Assembly: GCA_038501625.1 (NCBI GenBank)
Contig: JAZAYU010000012.1
Location: forward strand, 1,426,001 to 1,490,000
Direction: 5' to 3'
Source of the DNA: Corbicula japonica
Lineage: Eukaryota > Mollusca > Bivalvia > Venerida > Cyrenidae
DNA: 64,000 bases
Of this stretch, positions 26,829 to 41,589 are shown piece by piece. The position numbers and the translations under genes were made by a program. The notes below the pieces were generated by a model. That model was not told the origin of the DNA and did not search any database. It saw nothing but the letters and a program-made list of their open reading frames with translations. Numbering within the stretch: the stretch's first letter is position 1; each line of letters opens with the position of its first letter.

Positions 26829-27779
26829 AATGAACATAGGGCATTCTTTACAGATGGTTCTTATGATAATTATACTTTATGGACCTGTCAAGACCTTATC
26901 CAGGCGCTCACATTTTTATTGGATAATATTTATTTGAGATTTGGTACCTCTATTTATAAACAAGTAATAGGCATTCCAATGGGTACTAATTGTGCACCCC
27001 TTGTTGCTGATCTGTTTTTATACTTTTATGAAAGAGATTTCATGTTATCTCTTTCTACCGAACATCAAGATGATATTATTACAGCTTTCAACAACACCTC
27101 GAGGTACCTTGATGATTTATTAAATATAGATAATAACCATTTTCCATCACTGGTTAATAAGATTTATCCTAAAGAACTACAGCTTAACAAAGCGAACACT
27201 TCAGAAAAGCAAGCAAACTTCCTTGATTTAAATCTATCCATCGAAAATGGTTACGTCACTACTAAAATTTATGATAAAAGAGATGATTTTAATTTTAATA
27301 TAGTAAATTTTCCGTTTCTAGACGGCGATGTTCCTCGTGCAACTTCTTACGGGGTTTATATCTCACAGCTTGTTCGCTTTTCAAGAGCTTGCAACGATGT
27401 GAATGATTTCAATGAACGTAATCTTTGCATTACAGAAAAACTTTTAAAACAAGGTTATCGGTATCACAAATTTAGGAAAACCTTTTGCAAGTTTTATCGC
27501 CGATATCCAGATCTAATTCATAAATACAGCTGCAGTTTAAAATCACTATTGCAACAAGGAATTTCACAGCCAGTTTTTTATGGAGATTTAATTTATAAAC
27601 TTAAGAAGATAAAAGGCGATGTTAATTTCTCCCGGTTATTCGTAAAAACCATCTGTAAATTTAAAAAGAAAGGTTACCAACATGATATTTTACAGCGCTC
27701 TGCAGGCCTGGTGATTAACCCATCTACAGTTGATCATTATGCTTACCTCTTTGGTTGCACGACGGTGGCAGGGGTGTAA
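26829..27779 (+). pseudogene. Reverse transcriptase C-terminal fragment, PLE copy 2
   Basis: 316 codons plus TAA. From residue 31 onward the translation is identical to copy 1, with motifs B (GIPMGTN) and C (YLDD) intact and motif A, the endonuclease and the linker missing. The one upstream difference seen is TCA (Ser) to TTA (Leu) just before Trp-Thr-Cys-Gln; copy 4 also has Leu at that site. Inactive as a polymerase on its own. Confidence 0.93.
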
Positions 27780-28308
27780 GAGTTTATGAAAGTTTATGGG
27801 GAAATCTTTTCTTAAAAGAACCTAAAAGCTCGATTTGTTTCTTTTATCCCTGTCATCGTGTTCTTGCTGATTTTACTCCAGGTGCTCTGGTCTCGGAAAG
27901 ATCATTGAGTACCCGCCCTTTGGCTTTGCAATGCTATTAAATTCTTATGTTTATATGTTTGTATGCTTTTGCATGCAACATTGTTGAGCTGATGGGTGGG
28001 TTGGAGTTATTTCACCAAGACAATTTGTACTTGTTTTGTGATACGAGAACCTGTTGGGGCAAGTGTGAGGTTGGTGCACCCTAGAACCTGGTTTAAACCC
28101 CCAGTGGCAATTTGTTTTGCCACTGACCGTTCCAAGGCGGTATCCCCAAAGGTTCTCTTGTTTATTAATTGTTTGTGGCGTCCTATTTGAATTGACATAC
28201 ATATATAAAACATGCGCTCTCTCTATCTTCCTCTCTTCTTTTTCGCTGCGTGGGGAGGCTGAGTTTTTTGAGTGTGGCTATTCCTGATATGCATATGTTG
28301 CTTTTTTT
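27780..28308 (+). other. PLE 3' untranslated region, copy 2
   Basis: Duplicate of the copy 1 region. Hairpin A lies at 28012-28041 and hairpin B at 28102-28125. It ends in the T-run before CTAGAAACCGTGCG. Confidence 0.75.
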
Positions 28309-31300
28309 TCTAGAAACCGTGCGAATTTCAAAGATATCGGATTATTACAAAGACACTTTCACTTTTTCTCGCACTTTACGCTCGTTAATGATTATAGAGT
28401 TTTTCCCCCGTTTGGAACCTTGCCCACGGTCTAGAGCTCTGAAATTTCTGCCATAAGCTCACCTCAAATATCTCTAGAAACCGTGCAAATTTCAAAGATA
28501 TCGGATTATTACAAAGGCACGTTCACTTTTTCTCGCACTTTACGATATTTAATAATTATAGGGTTTTTCCCCCGTGTGGTACCTTGCCGACGGTCTAGAT
28601 CTCTGAAATTTCGGCCATAAGCTCACCTCAAATATCTCTAGAAGCCGTGCAAATTTCAAAGATATCGGATTATTACAAAGAAACGTTCACTTTTTCTCGC
28701 ACTTTACGCTTTTTAATAATTATAGTGTTTTTCCCCCGTTTGGTACCTTGCCGACGGTCTAGAGCTCTGAAATTTCGGCCATAAGTTCACCTCAAATATG
28801 TCTAGAAACCGTGCAAATTTCAAAGATATCGGATTATTACAAAGACACGTTCACATTTTCTCCCATTTTACGCTATTTCATAATTATAGTGTTTTACCCC
28901 CGTTTGGTACCTTGCCGACGGTTTAGAGCTCTGAAATTTCGGCCATAAGCTGTCCTCAAATATCTCTAGAAATCATGCAAATTTCAAAGATATCGGATTA
29001 TTACAAAGGCACGTTCACTTTTTCTCGCACTTGGCGATATTTAATAATTATAGTGTTTTTTTCCCCCATTTGGTACCTTGCCGACTGTCTAGAGCTCTGA
29101 AATTTCGGCCATAAGCTCACCTCAAATATCTCTAGAAACCGTGCAAATTTCAAAGATATCGGATTATTACAAAGACACGTTCACTTTTTCTCGCACTTTA
29201 CGCTATTTAATAATTATAATTTTTTTTCCCCTATTGGTACCTTGCCGACGATATAGAGCTCTGAAATTTCGGCCATAAGCTCACCTAAAATATCTCTAGA
29301 AACCGTGCAAATTTCAAAGATATCGGATTATTACAAAGACACGTTCACTTTTTCTTGCACTTTACGAGATTTAATAATTATAGTGTTTTCCCCCGTTTGG
29401 TACCTTGCCGACGGTCTAAAGCTCTGAAATTTCGGCCATGAGCTCACCTCAAATATCTCTAGAAACCGTGCAAATTTCAAAGATATCGGATTATTACAAA
29501 GACACGTTCACTTTTTCTCGCACTTTACGCTATTTAATAATTATAGTGTTTTTTCCACAGATTGGTACCTTGCCGACAGTCTAGAGCTCTGAAATTTCGG
29601 CCATCAGCTCACCTCAAATATCTCTAGAAACCGTGCAAATTTCAAAGATATCGGATTATTACAAAGACACGTTCACTTTCTCTCGCACTTTACGCTATTA
29701 AAAAGTTAGTGTTTTTTCCCCGGTTTGGTACCTTGCCGACGGTCTAGAGCTCTGAAATTTCTGCCATAAGCTCACCTCAAATATCTCTAGAAACCGTGCA
29801 AATTTCAAAGATATCGGATTATTACAAAGACGCGTTCACTTTTTCTCGCACTTTACCCCATTTAATAATTATAGTGTTTTTTCCACCGATTGGTACCTTG
29901 CCGACAGTCTAGAGCTCTGAAATTTCGGCCATCAGCTCACCTCAAATATCTCTAGAAACCGTGCAAATTTCAAAGATATCGGATTATTACAAAGACACGT
30001 TCACTTTCTCTCGCACTTTACGCTATTAAAAAGTTAGTGTTTTTTCCCCGGTTTGGTACCTTGCCGACGGTCTAGAGCTCTGAAATTTCGGCCATAAGCT
30101 CACCTCAAATATCTCTAGAAACCGTGCAAATTTCAAAGATATCGGATTATTACAAAGACGCGTTCACTTTTTCTCGCACTTTACGCTATTTAATAATTAT
30201 AGTGTTTTTTTCCCCGAATGGTACCTTGCCGACGGTCTAGAGCTCTGAAATTGCGGCAATAAGCTCACCTCAAATATCTAAAGAAACCGTGCAAATTTCA
30301 AAGATATCGGATTATTACAAAGGCACGTTCACTTTTTCTCGCACTTTGCGATATTTAATAAGAATAGTGTTTTTCCCCCGTTTGGTACCTTGCCGACGGT
30401 CTAGAGCTCTGAAATTTCGGCCATAATCTCACCTCAAATATCTCCAGAAGCCGTGCAAATTTCAAAGATATCGGATTATTACAAAGACACGTTCACATTT
30501 TCTCGCACTTCACGCTATTTAATAATTATAGTTTTTTCCCCCGTTTGGTACCTTGCCGACGGTCTAGAGCTCTGAAATTTTCGGCCAAAAGCTCACCTCA
30601 AACATCTCTGGAAACCGTGCAAATTTCAAAGATACTGGATTATTACAAAGACACGTTCACTTTTTCTCGCACTTTTCTCTAGTTAATAATTATAGTGTTT
30701 TTCCCCCGTTTGGTACCTTGCCGACTGTCTAGAGCTCTGAAATTTCGGCCATAAGCTCACCTCAAATATCTCTAGAAACCGTGCGAATTTCAAAGATATC
30801 GGATTATTACAAAGACACGTTCACTTTTTCTCGCACTTTACGCTCGTTAATGATTATAGTATTTTTCCCCCGTTTGGTACCTTGCCGACGGTCTAGAGCT
30901 CTGAAATTTTGGCCATAAGCTCACCTCAAATATCTCTAGAAACCGTGCAAATTTCAAAGATATCGGATTATTACAAAGACACGTTCCCTTTTTCTGCACT
31001 TTACGATATTTAAAAATTATAGTGTTTTTTCCCCCGTTTGGTACCTTGCCGACGGTCTAGAGCTGTGAAATTTCGGCCATAAGCTCACCTCAAATATCTC
31101 TAGAAACCGTGCAAATTTCAAAGATATCGGATTATTACAAAGACACGTTCAATTTTTCTCGCACTTTACGCTATATAATAATTAAAGTGTTTTTTTCCCC
31201 CATTTGGTACCTTGCCGACGGTCTAGATCTCTGACATTTCGGCCATAAGCTCACCTCAAATATCTCTAGAAACCGTGCAAATTTCAAAGATATCGGATTA

Positions 31301-34300
31301 TTACAAAGACACGTTCACATTTTCTCGCACTACAGTATTTAATAATTATAGAGTTTTTTCCCCCGTTTGGTACCTTGCCGACGGTCTAGAGCTCTGAAAT
31401 TTCGGCCATAAGCTCACCTCAAGTATCTCTATAAACCGTGCAAATTTCAAAGATATCGGATTATTACAAAGACACGTTCACTTTTTCTCGCACTTTACCC
31501 TATTTAATAATTATAGTGTTTTTCCCCCGTTTGGTACCTTGCCGACGGTCTAGATCTCTGAAATTTCGGCCATAAGCTCACCTCAAATATATATAGAAAC
31601 CGTGCAAATTTCAAAGATATCGGATTATTACAAAGACACGTTCACTTTTTCTCGCAATTTACACTATTAAATAATTATAGTGTTTTTTCCCCCGTTTGGT
31701 ACCTTGCCGACGGTCTAGAGCTCTGAAATTTCTGCCATAAGCTCCCCTCAAACATCTCTAGAAACCGTGCAAATTTCAAAGATATCGGATTATTACAAAG
31801 ACGCGTTCACTTTTTCTCGCACTTTACGCTATTTAATAATTATAGTGATTTTTTTTCCCGATTGGTACGTTGCCGACGGTCTAGAGCTCTGAAATTGCGG
31901 CCATAAGCTCACCTCAAATATCTCTAGAAACCGTGCAAATTTCAAAGCTATCGGAATATTACAAAGACGCGTTCACTTTTTCTCGCTCTTTACGCTTTTA
32001 ATAATTTTTGTGTTTTTTTCCCCGATTGGTAGGTTGCCGACGGTCTAGAGCTCTGAAATTTCGGCCATAAGCTCACCTCAAATATCTCTGGAAACCGTGC
32101 AAATTTCAAAGATATCGGATTATTACAAAGACACGTTCACTTTTTCTCGCAATTTACACTATTTAATAATTATAGTGTTTTTTCCCCCGTATGGTACCTT
32201 GCCGACTGTCTAGAGCTCTGAAATTTCTGCCATAAGCTCACCTCAAACATCTCTAGAAACCGTGCAAATTTCAAAGATATCGGATTATTACAAAGACGCG
32301 TTCACTTTTTCTCGCACTTCACGCTATTTCATAATTATAGTGTTTTTTTTCCCCGATTGGTACGTTGCCGACGGTCTAGAGCTCTGAAATTGCGGCCATA
32401 AGCTCACCTCAAATATCTCTAGAAACCGTGCAAATTTCAAAGATATCGGATTATTACAAAGGCACGTTCACTTTTTCTCGCACTTCACGATATTTAATAA
32501 TTATAGTGTTTTTCCCCCATTTGGAACCTTGCCGACGGTCTAGAGCTCTGAAATTTCGGCCATAAGCTCACCTCAAATATCTCTAGAAACCGTGCAAATT
32601 TCAAAGATATCGGATTATTACAAAGACACGTTCACTTTTTCTCGCACTATACGCTTTTTAATAATTATAGTGTTTTTCCCCAGTTTGGTACCTTGCCGAC
32701 GGTCTAGAGCTCTGAAATTTCGGCCATAAGCTCACATCAAATATCTCTAGAAACCGTGCAAATTTCAAAGATATCGGATTATTACAAAGACACGTTCACT
32801 TTTTCTCGCACTTTACGATATTTAATAATTATAGTGTTTTTTCCCCCGTTTGGTACCTTGCCGACGATCTAGAGCGCCGAAATTTCGGCCATAAGCTCAC
32901 CTCAAATATTTCTAGAAACCGTGCAAATTTCAAAGATATCGGATTATTACAAAGACACGTTCACTTTTTCTCGCACTTTACGCTATTTAATAATTATAGT
33001 GTTTTTCCCCCGTTTGGTACCTTGCCGACGGTCTAGAGCTCTGAAATGTCGGCCATAAGCTCACCTCAAATATCTCTAGAAACCGTGCAAATTTCAAAGA
33101 TATCGGATTATTACAATGACAAGTTCACTTTTTCTCGCACTTTACGCTAGTTAATAATTATAGTGTTTTTCCCCCGTTTGGTACCTTGCCGACGGTCTAG
33201 AGCTCTGAAATGTCGGCCATAAGCTCACCTCAAATATCTCTAGAAGCCGTGCAAATTTCAAAGATATCGGATTATTACAAAGACACGTTCACTTTTTCTC
33301 GCACTATACGCTTTTTGATAATTAAAGTGTTTTTTTCCCCGTTTGGTACCTTGCCGACGGTCTAGATCTCTGAAATTTCGGCCATAAGCTCACCTCAAAT
33401 ATCTCTAGAAACCGTGCAAATTTCAAAGATATCGGATTATTACAAAGACACGTTCACTTTTTCTCGCACTTTACGCTATTTAATAATTAAAGTGTTTTTT
33501 TCCCCGTTTGGTACCTTGCCGACGGTCTAGATCTCTGAAATTTCGGCCGTAAGCTCACCTCAAATATCTCTAGAAACCGTGCAAATTTCAAAGATATCGG
33601 ATTATTACAAAGACACGTTCACTTTTTCTCGCTCTACACTATTTAATAATTATGGTGTTTTTTCCCCCGTTTGGTACCTTGCCGACGGTCTAGAGCTCTG
33701 AAATTTCGGCCATAAGCTCACCTTAAGTATCTCTAGAAACCGTGCAAATTTCAAAGATATCGGATTATTACAAAGACACGTTCACTTTTTCTCGCACTTT
33801 ACCGTATTAAATAATTGTAGTGTTTTTTTCCCCCGATTGGTACCTTGCCGACGGTCTAGAGCTCTGAAATTTTCGGCCATAAGCTCACCTCAAATATCTC
33901 TGGAAACCGTGCAAATTTCAAAGATATCGGATTATTACAAAGACACGTTCACTTTTTCTCGCACTTTACGCTATTTAATAATTATAGAGTTTTTTCCCTC
34001 CTTTTGGTACCTTGCCGACGGTCTAGAGCTCTGAAATTTCTGCCATAAGCTCACCTCAAATATCTCTAGAAACCGTGCAAATTTCAAAGATATCGGATTA
34101 TTACAAAGACGCGTTCACTTTTTCTCGCCGTGCAAATTTCAAAGATATCGGATTATTACAAAGACACGTTCACATTTTCTCGCACTTTACGCTATTTAAT
34201 AATTATAGTGTTTTTCCCCCGTTTGGTACCTTGCCGATGGTCTAGAGCTCTGAAATTTCGGCAAAAAGCTCACCTCAAATATGTCTAGAAACCGTGCAAA

Positions 34301-37300
34301 TTTCAAAGATATCGGATTATTACAAAGACACGTTCACTTTTTCTCGCACTTTACGATATTTAATAATTATAGTGTTTTTTCCCCGTTTGGTACCTTGCCG
34401 ACGGTCTAGAGCTCTGAAATTTCGGCCATAAGCTCACCTCAAATATCTCTAGAAACCGTGCAAATTTCAAAGATATCGGATTATTACAAAGACACGTTCA
34501 CTTTTTCTCGCACTTTACGCTATTTAATAATGATAGTGTTTTTTCCCCCGTTTGGTACCTTGCCGACGGTCTAGAGCTCTGAAATTTCGGCCATAAGCTC
34601 ACCTCAAATATCTCTAGAAACCGTGCAAATTTCAAAGATATCGAATTATTACAAAGACACGTTCACTTTTTCTCGCACTTTACGCTATTTAATAATTATA
34701 GTGTTTTTCCCCCGTTTGGTACCTTGCCGACTGTCTAGAGCTCTGAAATTTCGGCCATAAGCTCACCTCAAATATCTCTAGAAACCGTGCAAATTTCAAA
34801 GATATCGGATTATTACAAAGACACGTTCACTTTTTCTTGCATTTTACGCTATTTAATAATCATAGTGTTTTTTCCCCGTTTGGTACCTTGCCGACGGTCT
34901 AGAGCTCTGAAATTTCGGCCATATGCTATCCTTAAAATATCTCTAGAAACCGTGCAAATTTCAAAGATATCGGATTATTACAAAGACACGTTCACTTTTT
35001 CTCGCACTTTACGCTATTTAAAAATTATAGTGATTTTTACCTCGTTTGGTACCTTGCCGACTGTCTAGATCTCTGAAAATGCGGCCATAAGCTCACCTCA
35101 AATATCTCTAGAAACCGTGCAAATTTCAAAGATATCGGATTATTACAAAGACACGTTCACTTTTTCTCGCACTTTACGCTATTTAATAATTATAGTGTTT
35201 TTTCCCCCGTTTGGTACCTTGCCGACGGTCTAGAGCTCTGAAATTTCGGCCATAAGCTCACCTCAAATATCTCTAGAAACCGTGCAAATTTCAAAGATAT
35301 CGGATTATTACAAAGACACGTTCACTTTTTCTCGCACTTTACGATATTTAATAATTATAGTGTTTTTCGCCCGTTGGGTACCTTGCCGACGGTCTAGAGC
35401 TCTGAAATTTCGGCCATAAGCTCACCTCAAATATGTCTAGAAGCCGTGCAAATTTCAAAGATATCGGATTATTACAAAGACACGTTCACATTTTCTCGCA
35501 CTTTACGCTTTTCAATAATTATAGTGTTTTTCCCCCGTTTGGTACCTTGCCGACGGTCTAGAGCTCTGAAATTTCGGCCATAAGCTCACCTCAAATATCT
35601 CTAGAAACCGTGCAAATTTCAAAGATATCGGATTATTACAAAGACACGTTCACTTTTTCTCGCACTTTACGCTATTTTCGGCCATGAGCTCACCTCAAAT
35701 ATCTCTAGAAACCGTGCAAATTTCAAAGATATCGGATTATTACAAAGACACGTTCACTTTTTCTCGCACTTTACGCTATTTAATAATTATAGTGTTTTTT
35801 CCCCCGTTTGGTACCTTGCCGACGGTCTAGAGCTCTGAAATTTCGGCCATAAGCTCACCTCAAATATCTCTAGAAACCGTGCAAATTTCAAAGATATCGG
35901 ATTATTACAAAGACACGTTCACTTTTTCTCGCACTTTACGCTATTTAATAATTATAGTGTTTTTTCCCCCGTTTGGTACCTTGCCGACGGTCTAGAGCTC
36001 TGAAATTTCGGCCATAAGCTCACCTCAAGTATCTCTAGAAACCGTGCAAATTTCAAAGATATCGGATTATTACAAAGACACGTTCACTTTTTCTCGCACT
36101 TTACGCTATTTAATAATTATAGTGTTTTTTCCCCCGTTTGGTACCTTGCCGACGGTCTAGAGCTCTGAAATTTCGGCCATAAGCTCACCTCAAATATCTC
36201 TAGAAACCGTGCAAATTTCAAAGATATCGGATTATTACAAAGACACGTTCACTTTTTCTCGCACTTTACGCTATTTAATAATTATAGTGTTTTTCCCCCG
36301 TTTGGTACCTTGCCGACGGTCTAGAGCTCTGAAATTTCGGCCATAAGCTCACCTCAAATATCTCTAGAAACCGTGCAAATTTCAAAGATATCGGATTATT
36401 ACAAAGACACGTTCACTTTTTCTAGCACTTTACGCTATTTAATAATTATAGTGTTTTTTCCCCGTTTGGTACCTTGCCGACAGTCTAGAGCTCTGAAATT
36501 TCGGCCATCAGCTGACCTCAAATATCTCTAGAAACCGTGCAAATTTCAAAGATATCGGATTATTACAAAGACACGTTCACTTTTTCTCGCACTTTACGCT
36601 ATTAAAAAATTATAGTGTTTTTTCCCCCGTTTGGTACCTTGCCGACGGTCTAGAGCTCTGAAATTTCGGCCATAAGCTCACCTCAAATATCTCTGGAAAC
36701 CGTGCAAATTTCAAAGATATCGGATTATTACAAAGACGCGTTTACTTTTTCTCGCACTTTACGCTATTTAATAATTGAAGTGTTTTTTTCCCCCGAATGG
36801 TACCTTGCCGACGGTCTAGAGCTCTGAAATTTCGGCCATAAGCTCACCTCAAATATCTCTAGAAACCATGCAAATTTCAAAGATATCGGATTATTACAAA
36901 GACACGTTCACTTTTTCTCGCACTTTACGCTATTTAATAATTATAGTGTTTTTTCCCCCGTTTGGTACCTTGCCGACGGTCTAGAGCTCTGAAATTTCGG
37001 CCATAAGCTCACCTCAAATATCTCTAGAAACCGTGCAAATTTCAAAGATATCGGATTATTACAAAGACACGTTCACTTTTTCTCGCACTTTACGCTATTT
37101 AATAATTATAGTGTTTTTCCCCCGTTTGGTACCTTGCCGACGGTCTAGAGCTCTGAAATTTCGGCCATAAGCTCACCTCAAATATCTCTAGAAACCGTGC
37201 GAATTTCAAAGATATCGGATTATTACAAAGACACGTTCACTTTTTCTCGCACTTTACGCTCGTTAATGATTATAGTGTTTTTTCCCCCGTTTGGTACCTT

Positions 37301-40105
37301 GCCGACGGTCTAGAGCTCTGAAATTTCGGCCATAAGCTCACCTCAAATATCTCTAGAAACCGTGCAAATTTCAAAGATATCGGATTATTACAAAGACACG
37401 TTCACTTTTTCTCGCACTTTACGATATTTAATAATTATAGTGTTTTTCCCCCGTTTGGTACCTTGCCGACGGTCTAGAGCTCTGAAATTACGGCCATAAG
37501 CTCACCTCAAATATCTCTAGAAACCGTGCAAATTTCAAAGATATCGGATTATTACAAAGACACGTTCACTTTTTCTCGCACTTTACGCTATTTAATAATT
37601 ATAGTGTTTTTCCCCCGTTTGGTACCTTGCCGACAGTCTAGAGCTCTGAAATTTCGGCCATAAGCTCACCTCAAATATCTCTAGAAACCGTGCAAATTTC
37701 AAAGATATCGGATTATTACAAAGACACGTTCACTTTTTCTCGCACTTTACGCTATTTAATAATTATAGTGTTTTTCCCCCGTTTGGTACCTTGCCGACGG
37801 TCTAGAGCTCTGAAATTTCGGCCATAAGCTCACCTCAAATATCTCTAGAAACCGTGCAAATTTCAAAGATATCGGATTATTACAAAGACACGTTCACTTT
37901 TTCTCGCACTTTACGCTATTTAATAATTATAGTGTTTTTTCCCCCGTTTGGTACCTTGCCGACGGTCTAGAGCTCTGAAATTTCGGCCATAAGCTCACCT
38001 CAAATATCTCTAGAAACCGTGCAAATTTCAAAGATATCGGATTATTACAAAGACACGTTCACTTTTTCTCGCACTTTACGCTATTTAATAATTATAGTGT
38101 TTTTTTCCCGTTTGGTACCTTGCCGACGGTCTAGAGCTCTGAAATTTCGGCCATAAGCTCACCTCAAATATCTCTAGAAACCGTGCAAATTTCAAAGATA
38201 TCGGATTATTACAAAGACACGTTCACTTTTTCTCGCACTTTACACTATTTAATAATTATAGTGTTTTTTCCCCCGTTTGGTACCTTGCCGACGGTCTAGA
38301 GCTCTGAAATTTCGGCCATAAGCTCACCTCAAATATCTCTAGAAACCGTGCAAATTTCAAAGATATCGGATTATTACAAAGACACGGTCACATTTTCTCG
38401 CACTTTACGCTATTTAATAATTATAGTTTTTTTCCCCCGTTTGGTACCTTGCCGACGGTCTAGAGCTCTGAAATTTCGGCCATAAGCTCACCTCAAATAT
38501 CTCTAGAAACCGTGCAAATTTCAAAGATATCGGATTATTACAAAGACACGTTCACTTTTTCTCGCACTTTACGCTATTTAATAATTATAGTGTTTTTCCC
38601 CCGTTTGGTACCTTGCCGACGGTCTAGAGCTCTGAAATTTCGGCCGTAAGCTCACCTCAAATATCTCTAGAAACCGTGCAAATTTCAAAGATATCGGATT
38701 ATTACAAAGACACGTTCACTTTTTCTCGCACTTTACGCTATTTAATAATTATAGTGTTTTTTTCCCCGTTTGGTACCTTGCCGACGGTCTAGAGCTCTGA
38801 AATTTCGGCCGTAAGCTCACCTCAAATATCTCTAGAAACCGTGCAAATTTCAAAGATATCGGATTATTACAAAGACACGTTCACATTTTCTCGCACTACA
38901 GTATTTAATAATTATAGAGTTTTCCCCCCGTTTGGTACCTTGCCGACGGTCTAGAGCTCTGAAATTTCGGCCATAAGCTCACCTCAAGTATCTAAAGAAA
39001 CCGTGCAAATTTCAAAGATATCGGATTATTACAAAGACACGTTCACTTTTTCTCGCACTTTACGCTATTTAATACTTATAGTGTTTTTTCCCCCGTTTGG
39101 TACCTTGCCGACGGTCTAGATCTCTGAAATTTCGGCCATAAGCTCACCTCAAATATATACTAGAAACCGTGCAAATTTCAAAGATATCGGATTATTACAA
39201 AGACACGTTCACTTTTTCTCGCAATTTACACTATTTAATAATTATAGTGTTTTTTCCCCCGTTTCGTACCTTGCCGACGGTCTAGAGCTCTGAAATTTCG
39301 GCCATAAGCTCACCTCAAACATCTCTAGAAACCGTGCAAATTTCAAAGATATCGGATTATTACAAAGACACGTTCACTTTTTCTCGCACTTTACGCTATT
39401 TAATAATTATAGTGATTTTTTTTCCCGATTGGTACCTTGCCGACGGTCTAGAGCTCTGAAATTGCGGCCATAAGCTCACCTCAAATATCTCTAGAAACCG
39501 TGCAAATTTCAAAGATATCGGATTATTACAAAGACACGTTCACTTTTTCTCGCACTTTACGCTATTTAATAATTATAGTGTTTTTTCCCCCGTTTGGTAC
39601 CTTGCCGACGGTCTAGAGCTCTGAAATTTCGGCCATAAGCTCACCTCAAATATCTCTAGAAACCGTGCAAATTTCAAAGATATCGGATTATTACAAAGAC
39701 ACGTTCACTTTTTCTCGCAATTTACGCTATTTAATAATTATAGTGTTTTTCCCCCGTTTGGTACCTTGCCGACTGTCTAGAGCTCTGAAATTTCGGCCAT
39801 AAGCTCACCTCAAATATCTCTAGAAACCGTGCAAATTTCAAAGATATCGGATTATTACAAAGACACGTTCACTTTTTCTCGCACTTTACGCTATTTAATA
39901 ATTATAGTGTTTTTTCCCCGTTTGGTACCTTGCCGACGGTCTAGAGCTATGAAATTTCGGCCATAAGCTCACCTCAAATATCTCTAGAAACCGTGCAAAT
40001 TTCAAAGATATCGAATTATTACAAAGACACGTTCACTTTTTCTCGCACTACACTATTAATAATTATAGGGTTTTTTCCCCCGTTTGGTACCTTGCCGACG
40101 GTCTA

Positions 40106-41589
40106 GAGCTCTGAAATTTCGGCCATAAGCTCACCTCAAATATCTCTAGAAACCGTGCAAATTTCAAAGATATCGGATTATTACAAAGACACGTTCACTT
40201 TTTCTCGCACTTTACGCTATTTAATAATAATAGTGTTTTTTCCCCCGTTTGGTACCTTGCCGACGGTCTAGAGCTCTGAAATTTCGGCCATAAGCTCACC
40301 TCAAATATCTCTAGAAACCGTGCAAATTTCAAAGATATCGGATTATTACAAAGACACGTTCACTTTTTCTCGCACTTTACGCTATTTAATAATTATAGTG
40401 TTTTTCCCCCGTTTGGTACCTTGCCGACGGTCTAGAGCTCTGAAATTTCGGCCATAAGCTCACCTCAAATATCTCTAGAAACCGTGCAAATTTCAAAGAT
40501 ATCGGATTATTACAAAGACACGTTCACTTTTTCTCGCACTTTACGCTATTTAATAATTATAGTGTTTTTTCCCCCGTTTGGTACCTTGCCGACGGTCTAG
40601 AGCTCTGAAATTTCGGCCATAAGCTCACCTCAAATATCTCTAGAAACCGTGCAAATTTCAAAGATATCGGATTATTACAAAGACACGTTCACTTTTTCTC
40701 GCACTTTACGCTATTTAATAATTATAGTGTTTTTTCCCCCGTTTGGTACCTTGCCGACGGTCTAGAGCTCTGAAATTTCGGCCATAAGCTCACCTCAAAT
40801 ATCTCTAGAAACCGTGCAAATTTCAAAGATATCGGATTATTACAAAGACACGTTCACTTTTTCTCGCACTTTACGCTATTTAATAATTATAGTGTTTTTC
40901 CCCCGTTTGGTACCTTGCCGACGGTCTAGAGCTCTGAAATTTCGGCCATAAGCTCACCTCAAATATCTCTAGAAACCGTGCAAATTTCAAAGATATCGGA
41001 TTATTACAAAGACACGTTCACTTTTTCTCGCACTTTACGCTATTTAATAATTATAGTGTTTTTTCCCCCGTTTGGTACCTTGCCGACGGTCTAGAGCTCT
41101 GAAATTTCGGCCATAAGCTCACCTCAAATATCTCTAGAAACCGTGCAAATTTCAAAGATATCGGATTATTACAAAGACACGTTCACTTTTTCTCGCACTT
41201 TACGCTATTTAAAAAATTATAGTGTTTTTTCCCCCGTTTGGTACCTTGCCGACGGTCTAGAGCTCTGAAATTTCGGCCATAAGCTCACCTCAAATATCTC
41301 TAGAAACCGTGCAAATTTCAAAGATATCGGATTATTACAAAGACACGTTCACTTTTTCTCGCACTTTACGCTATTTAATAATTATAGTGTTTTTTCCCCC
41401 GTTTGGTACCTTGCCGACGGTCTAGAGCTCTGAAATTTCGGCCATAAGCTCACCTCAAATATCTCTAGAAACCGTGCAAATTTCAAAGATATCGGATTAT
41501 TACAAAGACACGTTCACTTTTTCTCGCACTTTACACTATTTAATAATTATAGTGTTTTTCCCCCGTTTGGTACCTTGCCGACGGTCTAG
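40106..41589 (+). repeat. Nine nearly identical consensus monomers
   Basis: GAGCTC landmarks at 40106, 40271, 40435, 40600, 40765, 40929, 41094, 41261, 41426 and 41590 bound nine units that differ only at isolated sites (for example AATAATAAT in the first, an A6 run near 41213, ACACTA near 41533) and in T5 or T6. This is the best source for a consensus monomer and marks the most recently homogenised part of the array. Confidence 0.9.

Larger units (their letters stand above)
26829..28308 (+). mobile_element. Penelope-like element, copy 2 (duplicate of copy 1)
   Basis: Has the same truncation point, the same flanking satellite junctions and nearly the same sequence as copy 1, exactly 5,716 bp downstream. 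It is therefore a passive copy made by the segmental duplication and not a separate insertion. Confidence 0.95.
24951..30666 (+). repeat. 5,716-bp tandem block, unit 2
   Basis: Second copy, directly abutting unit 1. Its left edge follows the GATACTGGATTATTAC monomer. Its right edge lies in the same monomer near 30666, after which the sequence changes to a CACTTTTCTCTAGTTAATAA unit absent from unit 1. Where it differs from unit 1 (29177-29230 and 29516-29540) it carries the consensus CGCACTTTACGCTATTTAAT while unit 1 carries CACTTTACCCC or CACTTCACCCC. This suggests local conversion after duplication. Confidence 0.93.
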
